From assembly GCA_019417975.1 (NCBI GenBank), contig DYCT01000072.1:976-8749 (forward strand): DNA of 7,774 nt, written 5' to 3'. Position numbers and translations under genes: made by a program. Within the stretch, counting starts at the first letter, position 1; each line of letters begins with the position of its first letter. The DNA comes from Bacteroides sp. (GTDB lineage Bacteria; Bacteroidota; Bacteroidia; Bacteroidales; Bacteroidaceae). Below, in pieces: positions 1-6,060 of the stretch. Under the pieces are notes generated by a model. That model saw only the letters and a list, made by a program, of their open reading frames with translations. It did not search any database and had not been told where the DNA came from.

Positions 1-876
1 GCTCCGGCCGGATACTATTTCTTCCGTGTAGCAGTGAAAGGTTTGACCGGTGGTCATTCGGGCGATGATATCAATAAGAACCGTGCAAATGCCAATAAGC
101 TATTGGTTCGTTATTTAAACCGTATTGCTCGCATTACCGATTTGCGTATCTGTAGGATTGATGGCGGCAACTTGCGCAACGCCATCCCTCGTGAAGCTTG
201 GGCGCTTTGTGCAGTGCCTATGGCGGAAAAAGAGACGATGCGTGTAGAACTGAATATTCTTTCGGCTGAGGTTGAAGCAGAATATTCGGTATCGGAACCT
301 AATATGCAGTGGACTTTGGATTCAGAGAATCCGGTAGCGACAGTGATTGACGCTGATACGACCGCTCGCTTGTTGAAGGCATTGACAGCTGTTCATCATG
401 GTGTATTTGCCATGAGTCAGGACATTCCGGGACTGGTGGAAACTTCATCCAACTTGGCATCTATCAAGATGGTAGAAGGAAATATTATCCGCATTGCTAC
501 AAGTCAGCGCAGCTCTATTCTGTCTGCTCGCGATAACATGGCCGATACTGTTGGGGCTGCATTCCAGTTGGCAGGTGCTCGTGTGACACGTGGCGAAGGT
601 TATCCGGGTTGGAAGCCTAATCCATCATCGGCTATTCTGAAAGTGGCAGTTGATACATACAAACATTTGTTTGGCAAGGAACCGGCAGTGAAAGCTATTC
701 ATGCAGGTTTGGAATGTGGCTTGTTCTTGGAGAAATATCCATCGTTGGATATGGTATCTTTTGGTCCGACTTTGCGTGGCGTTCATTCACCAGACGAGCG
801 TATGCTTATTCCTACAGTCGACATGTTCTGGCGTCATTTGTTGGAAGTGTTGGCAAATATTCCGGTGAAAGAATAA
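1..876 (+). CDS. pepD: Aminoacyl-histidine dipeptidase (PepD, peptidase M20 family), 3' part
   Basis: This is the C-terminal 291 residues of a cytosolic metallo-dipeptidase that cleaves Xaa-His dipeptides such as carnosine. The reading frame is open from base 1 with no stop, and the family is about 485 residues long, so the N-terminal part with the first metal ligands lies to the left of the window. The GTG at 34 is in frame but is an internal valine, not a start. Visible family marks are GGHSGDDI (about residues 17-24, lid/dimerisation domain start), NAIPREA, ETSSNLASI, HAGLECGLF (conserved His and Glu near the active site) and SFGPTLRGVHSPDERM near the C-terminus, which carries a metal-ligand histidine. 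The frame is intact and ends at TAA 874-876. A hairpin terminator follows at once, so it is probably the last gene of its transcript. The M20 assignment is very secure; PepD over another M20 subfamily is likely from the spacing and motifs. Confidence 0.93.
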   Translation, partial: APAGYYFFRVAVKGLTGGHSGDDINKNRANANKLLVRYLNRIARITDLRICRIDGGNLRNAIPREAWALCAVPMAEKETMRVELNILSAEVEAEYSVSEPNMQWTLDSENPVATVIDADTTARLLKALTAVHHGVFAMSQDIPGLVETSSNLASIKMVEGNIIRIATSQRSSILSARDNMADTVGAAFQLAGARVTRGEGYPGWKPNPSSAILKVAVDTYKHLFGKEPAVKAIHAGLECGLFLEKYPSLDMVSFGPTLRGVHSPDERMLIPTVDMFWRHLLEVLANIPVKE

Positions 877-902
877 TAATGGCGTAATTAGAACGTTATA
901 TT

Positions 903-949
903 ATGAGGATATCCGAGACGAATCGTAGACGGATATCCTCATTATTTTT
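903..949 (+). terminator. Rho-independent terminator after pepD
   Basis: A perfect 13-bp inverted repeat, ATGAGGATATCCG at 903-915 and its complement at 930-942, has a 14-nt loop and is followed by the T-rich run TATTTTTA (943-950). It lies 26 bp after the pepD stop. The T-run touches the ATG at 950, the first possible start of the next gene, which is one reason to prefer the later ATG at 965. The arm on the other side has no matching A-run, so it should work on the plus strand only. Confidence 0.85.
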
Positions 950-964
950 ATGAAACAAAATTCG

Positions 965-2464
965 ATGAAGAAATTTACGTTTGGCTTGTTCTTGTGCTTG
1001 ATAGGGGTATGGGGAATCATCATGTTAGGTTCTTGCGATGATGAGAAGTTCTCAACCAGTCCGGCTTATTCCTTTTCTTTTTCTACCGATACGGTTTCGT
1101 TCGATACGGTATTTACGACACTTGGTTCTGCTACATACAAATTGGTAGTATATAACCGTAACGACCGAAGCTTACGGATTAAGTCGATTCGTTTGCCCAA
1201 TGCCGCACAGTCTGGTTTTCGGGTGAATGTCGACGGACATCAGGGTACCGATTTTTCCGATTTGGAAATACGGCGCAAGGATAGCATGTTTGTCTTTATT
1301 GAAGTAAAGGTAGACCCAACGAACGAGCAGAATCCGATATTGATGAAAGATTCGTTGGTGTTTCAGCTTGAAAGTGGTGTGCAGCAAGATGTCAAATTGT
1401 TGGCATACGGTCGCGACGTGTTGAAACTGCGTGGGTTGGTTGTGGATTGTGATACTACGTTTACTTCTTATCGTCCGATTCTTGTATATGATAGTTTGAG
1501 AGTGAATAAAGGTGCTACACTGACGTTAGATGCTGGAACACAGCTTTATTTTCACGATAAAATAGGGTGCGAAGTTTATGGTACACTGGTGGTAAACGGT
1601 ACGTTGGAGAGTCCGGTGTTGTTTCGAGGCGACCGTCTTGATAAGATGCCAGAGCTTAATTTGCCATACGACCGGGTTTCCGGACAATGGAGTGGTTTGC
1701 ATTTCAGGTCGTCCAGCTACAATAATAAATTAAATTATGTAGATATTCATGGTGGGCAGTTCGGTATCCGGTGCGATTCGTCGGATGTGTCGCGTATGAA
1801 ACTGCTACTCAATAATTCTGTTGTTCACAATGTGAAAGGCAATGCGCTTGAGTTGGTGGCATCGCAAGCCCAAGTGGGAAATTGTCAGATAACGAATGCC
1901 GGCAATCATTGTGTGTCAGTGTTGGGTGGCTCTGCTGTATTTATACATTGCACTATTGCCAATTTCTATTCATGGGATATTCGCCGAGGCGATGCTGTAC
2001 ATCTTTTAAATAAGGAGGGTGATGTCTATTATCCGCTTGAGAAAGCATTCTTTTATAATTGTTTGATTTCCGGTTCGAAGACGGATGAGTTGAGTGGTGG
2101 GGCTGCCGAAGATGCTCCCGAAGGAGTTACATTCGGTTATGGATTTGCCTACTGCTTGGTCAATACTGTTTTGGATGAAAAGAAAGACGATTACGAACAG
2201 TTGCTTACGAATCATTATCCGGGCTGTGTGTGGGATAAGAAAGAAGATGAAAAAGGAGGCTCATTGGCGCGTGCGAAGAATTTCTTGTATATAGGGCGTG
2301 AAGATTTTCGGTACGATTTCCGGCTTGACTCCTTGTCGGCAGCTATTAATATCGGTTCTCCGGAATATGCGTTGGTATATCCGTTCGATAGAAACGGAAG
2401 AATTCGATTGACCGACGGACAGCCTGATGCAGGGTGTTATGAATGGATGTCTGGCGACGAATGA
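965..2464 (+). CDS. Probable surface lipoprotein with Ig/ASH-like domain and parallel beta-helix
   Basis: This is a 499-residue exported protein of unknown function. The N-terminus is a lipoprotein signal: two lysines, a hydrophobic stretch, and Leu-Gly-Ser-Cys with Cys24 as the lipidated residue. Asp-Asp-Glu follows directly, which resembles the acidic lipoprotein export signal that sends Bacteroidota lipoproteins to the cell surface. Residues about 40-155 look like an Ig/ASH-type beta-sandwich (SATYKLVVYNRNDRSLRI, then VKLLAYGRD). Residues about 170-370 look like a right-handed parallel beta-helix, with GATLTLDAGTQLYF and YGTLVVNGTLESPVLFRG at its start. The C-terminal stretch (AAINIGSPEYA... 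PDAGCYEW) resembles the closing segment common in secreted beta-helix proteins. An upstream in-frame ATG at 950 would add five residues but directly abuts the terminator T-run. The next gene starts 8 bp after the stop. I do not recognise a specific function; such folds often bind or act on polysaccharides, but no catalytic residues are evident. Confidence 0.85.
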   Translation: MKKFTFGLFLCLIGVWGIIMLGSCDDEKFSTSPAYSFSFSTDTVSFDTVFTTLGSATYKLVVYNRNDRSLRIKSIRLPNAAQSGFRVNVDGHQGTDFSDLEIRRKDSMFVFIEVKVDPTNEQNPILMKDSLVFQLESGVQQDVKLLAYGRDVLKLRGLVVDCDTTFTSYRPILVYDSLRVNKGATLTLDAGTQLYFHDKIGCEVYGTLVVNGTLESPVLFRGDRLDKMPELNLPYDRVSGQWSGLHFRSSSYNNKLNYVDIHGGQFGIRCDSSDVSRMKLLLNNSVVHNVKGNALELVASQAQVGNCQITNAGNHCVSVLGGSAVFIHCTIANFYSWDIRRGDAVHLLNKEGDVYYPLEKAFFYNCLISGSKTDELSGGAAEDAPEGVTFGYGFAYCLVNTVLDEKKDDYEQLLTNHYPGCVWDKKEDEKGGSLARAKNFLYIGREDFRYDFRLDSLSAAINIGSPEYALVYPFDRNGRIRLTDGQPDAGCYEWMSGDE

Positions 2465-2471
2465 TGCAACG

Positions 2472-3488
2472 ATGAGAGTAGCAGGCTTGATTATAGCATT
2501 GTTGTTGACTTGTAGACTTACTGCTCAGGAACAGCCGTTTCGGGTGATGTTTTACAATGTGGAGAATCTGTTTGACTGCAAGCATGATTCATTGAAGAAA
2601 GATACGGAGTTTTTGCCCGATGGTGTAAGGGCATGGCATCCAGGCCGGTTGAAGACGAAACTATATCAATTGTCGCAAGTGGTGACAGCTGTTGGTGGTT
2701 GGGAACCTCCGGCTCTTGTCGGGCTTTGTGAAGTGGAAAATGATTCGGTGATGCATCAGTGGGTACACTATTCTCCGCTTCGCAACTGTAAATACCGCTA
2801 TGTGATGACTCATTCGCCCGATGAGCGTGGTATAGATGTGGCCTTGATGTGGCAGCGACATCGGTTTCGAATGCTTCAGCATAGAAGTGTACATATTCAT
2901 TTTCCCGATTCATCGCATCGTCCTACACGCGATATCCTGCATGTCACCGGCAGAGTGAGTTCAGGCGATTCGCTTGATGTCTTTGTTTGTCACTTTCCAT
3001 CTCGTTCGGGTGGCCAGTTGGTCAGTGAACCTGCGCGACTTTATGTGGCTTCGGTATTGCGTCAGCAGACCGACAGTCTGATGGCTGTACGCCAGAATCC
3101 TTATATTTTGGTGATGGGCGATTTCAATGATTATCCTACGAATGCCTCTTTGACTCGTGTGCTGGAGGCAACTACACCGACCGGTCAGGTAGAGGCTCAA
3201 AAGCTGTATAACCTAATGGCAGATAAAGGAAATGAAGAACTGGGTACATATAGTTATCGAGGTGAATGGGGAGTATTGGACCAGTTTTTAGTATCAGGCT
3301 CTTTGTTGCTTCCGCATAAGGGGTTAAGTACCAGCAACGAGTCTGCACGTATTTGCAATTTCCCTTTCTTGCTGAAGGAAGACGAGAAATACAAAGGGAT
3401 GAAACCTTTCCGTACCTATTATGGGTGGAAGTATGAAGGGGGATATAGCGACCATCTGCCTATTGTGCTCGATTTGTTTTTGCCATGA
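2472..3488 (+). CDS. Secreted endonuclease/exonuclease/phosphatase (EEP) family protein
   Basis: This 338-residue enzyme belongs to the DNase I-like EEP superfamily, metal-dependent phosphodiesterases acting on nucleic acids, phospholipids or phosphoinositides. All core motifs are present: FYNVENLFD (N29, E31), GLCEVEN (E87/E89, metal ligand), GIDVAL (D122), VCHFPSR (H174), GDFND (D217, N219), VLDQF (D270) and YSDHLP (D327, H328). An active enzyme is therefore expected. The first 18 residues (MRV plus a hydrophobic core ending LTA before Gln) look like a Sec signal peptide, giving a periplasmic or secreted enzyme. I chose ATG 2472 because it gives this signal peptide. An in-frame ATG at 2427 would overlap the upstream gene by 38 bp and bury the signal. 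The 7-bp gap after the preceding stop suggests translational coupling in one operon with the beta-helix lipoprotein. Substrate cannot be told from sequence; nuclease is the default guess. Confidence 0.9.
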   Translation: MRVAGLIIALLLTCRLTAQEQPFRVMFYNVENLFDCKHDSLKKDTEFLPDGVRAWHPGRLKTKLYQLSQVVTAVGGWEPPALVGLCEVENDSVMHQWVHYSPLRNCKYRYVMTHSPDERGIDVALMWQRHRFRMLQHRSVHIHFPDSSHRPTRDILHVTGRVSSGDSLDVFVCHFPSRSGGQLVSEPARLYVASVLRQQTDSLMAVRQNPYILVMGDFNDYPTNASLTRVLEATTPTGQVEAQKLYNLMADKGNEELGTYSYRGEWGVLDQFLVSGSLLLPHKGLSTSNESARICNFPFLLKEDEKYKGMKPFRTYYGWKYEGGYSDHLPIVLDLFLP

Positions 3489-3530
3489 TTGGAAAAAACA
3501 TTAATATTGCATTCTAAAAAAAGAATCAAC

Positions 3531-4823
3531 ATGAGAAGAAATTTATATATAGCTTTCGTTTTGTTGGCGTTGTGTTTTGGTTTGCCTATGGAGGCGCAAA
3601 ATCAGAAACGGAAACGTAAGTCTCCGAATGTAGCTTTAAATATTGGTAAAACTGTGAACGATTCCTTGAAAGTATCGTATTTCAATCTGGGGTTGCTTAC
3701 CAATGTCTATCAGCTGAAAGGACTGGGTATTAATGTTGTTTCGAATGTGGTGAAAAATGATATTTCCGGTCTGACCCTTTCCGGTTTTGTTAATGTGTGT
3801 GGAGGTACTACAGCCGGTCTTCAGTTTTCAGGCATCTCCAATATTAATGGTTACGATGTATATGGGCTTTCTACAGCTGGATTTCTGAACTTACAGGGAC
3901 ATAATAACAATGGAATTTCTTTAGGAGGAGTGCTCAATGTAGTTGGTATAAACAGCAATGGGCTGGCTTTTGCCGGCTTGTTCAATCTTACGGGAGGTTG
4001 TATCAATGGTATGGCAATAGGTGGCTTGGGCAATGTGGCTGCCAATGCAGTACATGGTGTCTCTCTGTCTGGTTTGCTCAACGCTTCAGCCACCGATGTG
4101 TATGGCCTTCAGCTGACTTCTTTATTGAATATAGCAGGGAATACGGCTTATGGTATGCAAGCTACCGGTTTAGGTAATGTGGCTGTTAGTCTATCGGGCT
4201 TACAGCTGGCTGGATTAGCCAATGTCGTTGCAGAAGAATCCAAAGGATTGCAGTTTGCAGCTTTTAATTATGCCGATCGGGTAAAAGGTCTTCAGCTTGG
4301 CTTGGTCAATTTAGCAAGTGGAAACGTCAAGGGCGTTCAGCTTGGTTTGGTCAATTACACCAAAGATACTGCGTCGGTAAAGTTGGGCTTGGTTAACATC
4401 AGCCCACGAACTCGTGTTCAGATGATGTTGACAGGAGGTAACACTTCTAAGCTGAATTTGGGTGTCCGTTTTCTGAATAGGATAACTTATACCATGCTGG
4501 GTGTGGGTACTCCTTATTTGGAGTTTAGTGACAAGTTTTCGGGGGCAGTGTTCTATAGAGCCGGTCTTCATTGGACACCTGTTCGTCAATTGCGCCTAAG
4601 TGGCGACTTGGGTTATTTCCATATTGAGAATTTCAAGAACAAGGAAAGGGTAGATGTACCTGCACGTATGTATTCATTACAGGCTCGTTTCAATCTGGAA
4701 TATCAGTTTACACGGAAATTAGGATTGATTTTATCCGGAGGATATGGCATGACTCGTCATTACAATCTCAATCAAACTTTCGAAAAGAAGCCTATCGTGG
4801 AACTTGGTCTCGTGTTTTTCTAA
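3531..4823 (+). CDS. Exported 16-residue-repeat protein, probable outer-membrane (LA_2272-like surface repeat)
   Basis: This is a 430-residue protein of unknown function. An N-terminal signal peptide (MRRNLYIAF, hydrophobic core, likely cleavage after MEAQ or nearby) is followed by an unusual basic patch KRKRK (residues 26-30). Residues 64 to about 296 are a tandem repeat with consensus G-L-x-L-x-G-L-x-N-V plus six variable residues. The units are 16 residues long in the first part and 14-16 later. This resembles the LA_2272 family of surface repeat proteins. Residues about 297-430 alternate polar and hydrophobic residues as in beta-barrel strands and end in a terminal Phe (VELGLVFF), the usual C-terminal signal for outer-membrane insertion. 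An in-frame TTG at 3489 would add 14 residues directly after the upstream stop; ATG 3531 gives a normal signal peptide and is preferred. It lies 42 bp after the EEP gene, with no terminator between, so probably the last gene of the operon. Confidence 0.85.
   Translation: MRRNLYIAFVLLALCFGLPMEAQNQKRKRKSPNVALNIGKTVNDSLKVSYFNLGLLTNVYQLKGLGINVVSNVVKNDISGLTLSGFVNVCGGTTAGLQFSGISNINGYDVYGLSTAGFLNLQGHNNNGISLGGVLNVVGINSNGLAFAGLFNLTGGCINGMAIGGLGNVAANAVHGVSLSGLLNASATDVYGLQLTSLLNIAGNTAYGMQATGLGNVAVSLSGLQLAGLANVVAEESKGLQFAAFNYADRVKGLQLGLVNLASGNVKGVQLGLVNYTKDTASVKLGLVNISPRTRVQMMLTGGNTSKLNLGVRFLNRITYTMLGVGTPYLEFSDKFSGAVFYRAGLHWTPVRQLRLSGDLGYFHIENFKNKERVDVPARMYSLQARFNLEYQFTRKLGLILSGGYGMTRHYNLNQTFEKKPIVELGLVFF
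3720..4418 (+). repeat. Tandem protein repeat, about 15 units with 48-bp basic period
   Basis: Reading from Gly64 of the encoded protein, units begin at residues 64, 80, 96, 112, 128, 144, 160, 176, 192, 208, 223, 239, 253, 268 and about 282. Nine units in a row are exactly 16 residues (48 bp); later ones are 15, 16, 14, 15 and 14. Each begins Gly-(Leu/Ile/Val/Met) and most have Asn at position 9. Codon choice differs between units, so the repeat is old and diverged at DNA level, except that the two units near 4288 and 4331 still share CTTGG-TTGGTCAAT stretches. Confidence 0.9.
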
Positions 4824-4921
4824 GTTGACAAACCCCGCAGGCAACTTTCATAAGCTTATTAGCCATAGTTGTGTCAATCCGACTGATGACAGGTAAGTGT
4901 AGGAGTGATTTTTTTGTACAT

Positions 4922-4963
4922 AAAAAATGAAGGTATGCGCCTTTTTATGCACACCCTCATTTT
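4922..4963 (-). terminator. Terminator downstream of the Crp/Fnr-like gene
   Basis: A 15-bp stem pairs 4924-4938 with 4949-4963 around a 10-nt loop. On the minus strand all pairs form (two as G-U), and the transcript ends in U6 (complement of the A-run 4922-4927). Read on the plus strand the same two positions are A-C mismatches and the 3' side has only four Ts. The hairpin therefore belongs to minus-strand transcription, about 105 nt past the stop of the crp-like gene. Confidence 0.75.
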
Positions 4964-5007
4964 GAAAACAAACATCTACCTATGAAAACTGTAATCTTTT
5001 TTAATCT

Positions 5008-5044
5008 ATTGCATTGCAAAAGTATGCAATGTGTTTTGTTTTTT
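5008..5044 (+). terminator. Possible plus-strand terminator of the envelope operon
   Basis: A 7-bp hairpin is followed by a T-rich run (TGTTTTGTTTTTTG, 5032-5045). The pairing can be drawn as CATTGCA/TGCAATG (5012-5018 with 5025-5031) or as ATTGCAT/ATGCAAT (5008-5014 with 5024-5030). The minus strand has no T-run next to it. It is about 190 bp past the last operon gene, and the stem is short and AT-rich, so this is only a candidate. Confidence 0.45.
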
Positions 5045-5067
5045 GCTTGATTTATATCAAAAATATA

Positions 5068-5649
5068 TCAGAGTTGTCTTGCCCGTACTCTACTGAGTGT
5101 TTCCGGAGTCATTTGAAGGAAAGAAGCGATGTGTTGGAGAGGAGCACGTTTGGCGGGCTCAGGGAATAGCTTGAGAAACTTTTCATAGCGGTCGTGCGCT
5201 GTCTCAAATCGGAACATATCTGCTTTTACTTGTGACTCAATAAGCGAATTTTCCAATATCTTTTGATAGAGTAGAGCTATTTCTGCATTGTCTTTTACCA
5301 ACGAATAAAAAGGAATACGGGGGATAGCCCATACTTTCGATGTTTCCAGTGCTTCGGCCATCAGTCGGGTAGGCTCTTGCTTCATAAAACTTTCGATGCA
5401 GATAAACATTTTGTTTTCAGATGAGAAATGTTCGGTTGCATCTTTCCCGTTTTTATAATAGAACTGGCGTATGATGCCTTGTTCTACAAATCCGATGTTT
5501 CTGCTTATTTGTCCTTCATCAAGGAATCGTTCTCCTTTAGTTAAGGTATGCGAAGATATGATTTCGGCGAGTAGTGAAATGGCGTGTGCCGAAAGATTCA
5601 AGTGGTATACCTCGATGATTTTTTTAGCAATAGATTCGTTTGTTTCCAT
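5068..5649 (-). CDS. Crp/Fnr-family transcriptional regulator
   Basis: This 193-residue protein is of the small Crp-like type common in Bacteroidota. Residues about 20-115 form the cyclic-nucleotide-binding-like jelly roll (LTKGERFLDEGQ, then FVEQGIIRQFYYKNGKDATEHF). A long dimerisation helix covers about 118-150. A helix-turn-helix occupies about 168-193, where HIASFLQMTPETLSRVRAR includes the recognition helix at the very C-terminus. The stretch where E. coli Crp has its phosphate-binding Gly-Glu...Arg-Ser/Thr reads instead as an ESFMKQEPTRLMAEAL-type sequence, so classical cAMP binding is doubtful and the ligand is unknown. There are no Fnr-type cysteines for an iron-sulphur cluster. The start at 5649 is the only ATG that gives the whole domain. 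The gene sits 57 bp after tRNA-Glu, behind the tRNA terminator, and I find no separate TTTG/TAnnTTTG promoter, so it may depend on read-through or on a weak promoter I cannot see. Target genes are unknown. Confidence 0.9.
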   Translation of the reverse strand: METNESIAKKIIEVYHLNLSAHAISLLAEIISSHTLTKGERFLDEGQISRNIGFVEQGIIRQFYYKNGKDATEHFSSENKMFICIESFMKQEPTRLMAEALETSKVWAIPRIPFYSLVKDNAEIALLYQKILENSLIESQVKADMFRFETAHDRYEKFLKLFPEPAKRAPLQHIASFLQMTPETLSRVRARQL

Positions 5650-5667
5650 CTTGTAGGCTTATTAAAT

Positions 5668-5698
5668 AAAAAGGACTGTACATATAATTGTGCAGTCC
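5668..5698 (-). terminator. Terminator of the tRNA-Ser/tRNA-Glu transcript
   Basis: Nine base positions pair between 5673-5681 and 5690-5698 (GGACTG core) around an 8-nt loop, followed on the minus strand by T5 and more T-rich sequence. One position is a C-A mismatch in the minus-strand RNA (it would be U-G on the plus strand). However, the only T-run is on the minus side, and the hairpin lies 8 nt past the mature tRNA-Glu end, which fits a tRNA terminator. Confidence 0.75.
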
Positions 5699-5706
5699 CT
5701 ATTAAG

Positions 5707-5778
5707 TAGTGGATACGAGAATCGAACTCGTATTTCATGCGTGAGAGGCATGCGTCCTAACCGTTAGACGAATCCACC
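5707..5778 (-). tRNA. tRNA-Glu (anticodon CTC)
   Basis: This 72-nt tRNA folds fully. The acceptor stem GGTGGAT pairs with ATCCACT, with a G-U at the first pair. The D arm is GTCTAACGGTTAGGAC. The anticodon stem is CATGC/GCATG around loop CTCTCAC, giving anticodon CTC for GAG glutamate codons. A 4-nt variable loop is followed by T stem ACGAG/CTCGT with loop TTCGATT. The discriminator is A and the 3' CCA is not encoded. It is co-transcribed behind tRNA-Ser with a 55-nt spacer. Confidence 0.95.
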
Positions 5779-5833
5779 ATTTTTTTGTAATAAAACGTAA
5801 GCTGAAAATTTAGCACCGAATGTTGCTAGTTCG

Positions 5834-5920
5834 CGGAAGCTGGGGGATTCGAACCCCCGGTACAGTTACCCGTACGGCAGTTTAGCAAACTGCTGGTTTC
5901 AGCCACTCACCCAAACTTCC
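5834..5920 (-). tRNA. tRNA-Ser (anticodon GCT)
   Basis: This is an 87-nt class II tRNA. The acceptor GGAAGTT pairs with AGCTTCC. The anticodon stem GCAGT/ACTGC holds loop TTGCTAA, giving anticodon GCT for AGC/AGU serine codons. The long variable arm (about 18 nt, with GTAC/GTAC pairing) is typical of tRNA-Ser. The T arm is GGGGG-TTCGAAT-CCCCC. The discriminator is G, as expected for serine, and CCA is not encoded. It is first in the tRNA transcript, and its 5' end touches a 14-bp inverted repeat. Confidence 0.96.
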
Positions 5921-5954
5921 TTTGCACCGCGTTTTCTCTCAAACGCGGTGCAAA
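5921..5954. repeat. Perfect 14-bp inverted repeat between promoter and tRNA-Ser
   Basis: TTTGCACCGCGTTT (5921-5934) and its exact reverse complement (5941-5954) flank the 6-nt loop TCTCTC. One arm contains the TTTG of the predicted minus-strand -7 box; the other ends at the base before mature tRNA-Ser. There is no adjacent T-run that would make it a terminator. It may be an operator or a 5' leader hairpin. Confidence 0.9.
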
Positions 5955-5982
5955 TATAGGCAGTTGTTTTGAAGTACACAAA
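5951..5982 (-). promoter_or_regulatory. Bacteroides-type promoter for the tRNA-Ser/tRNA-Glu operon
   Basis: On the minus strand, TTTG (complement of 5979-5982) is followed after exactly 20 nt by TATATTTG (complement of 5951-5958). This matches the Bacteroides primary-sigma consensus, -33 TTTG and -7 TAnnTTTG. Upstream on the same strand the DNA is rich in A-runs (complement of about 5983-6024), as in an UP element. The start of transcription should fall near 5944-5948, some 24-28 nt before the tRNA-Ser 5' end. Confidence 0.85.
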
Positions 5983-6002
5983 TCTTTTGCCGATATTTTT
6001 TC

Positions 6003-6024
6003 AACTTTTTTACGCAAAAAAGTT
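6003..6024. terminator. AT-rich hairpin, possible terminator of the acyl-CoA synthetase gene
   Basis: A perfect 9-bp stem AACTTTTTT/AAAAAAGTT (6003-6011 with 6016-6024) has the 4-nt loop ACGC. It lies 37 bp past the end of the acyl-CoA synthetase gene. No T-run follows on the minus strand, so as a terminator it is weak. The A/T runs may instead serve the tRNA promoter just downstream. Confidence 0.35.
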
Positions 6025-6060
6025 TAAGTTCTTAATAGTCAATTTTGTAATTAAAAGCAA

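Noticed and set aside
34..876. GTG at 34 as the start of the peptidase
   Set aside because: The frame is open to base 1 with family sequence before it, and the protein would lack more than a third of its normal length; the gene is cut by the window edge.
2427..2471. Earlier start at 2427 for the EEP gene
   Set aside because: It overlaps the end of the beta-helix gene and puts 15 extra residues in front of a good signal peptide that begins at 2472.
2518..2913. Minus-strand open frames opposite the EEP gene, the longest 131 codons
   Set aside because: They lie opposite a well-supported gene with all catalytic motifs, and their sequences show no domain or signal.
3511..3526. ATTCT/AGAAT hairpin before the repeat-protein gene
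   Set aside because: Only five AT-rich base pairs with an A6 loop; expected by chance and has no T-run.
3489..3530. TTG start at 3489 for the repeat protein
   Set aside because: It begins directly after the upstream stop and would put 14 residues in front of a normal signal peptide starting at ATG 3531.
4825..4877. TTGACA/TGTCAA inverted repeat after the repeat-protein gene
   Set aside because: Six base pairs separated by about 41 nt is too weak for a terminator or operator claim.
4982..5050. Small plus-strand open frame of 22 codons (MKTVIFFNLLHC...)
   Set aside because: Very short, it overlaps the hairpin and T-run at 5008-5044, and its Phe/Leu-rich content is explained by the T-rich DNA.
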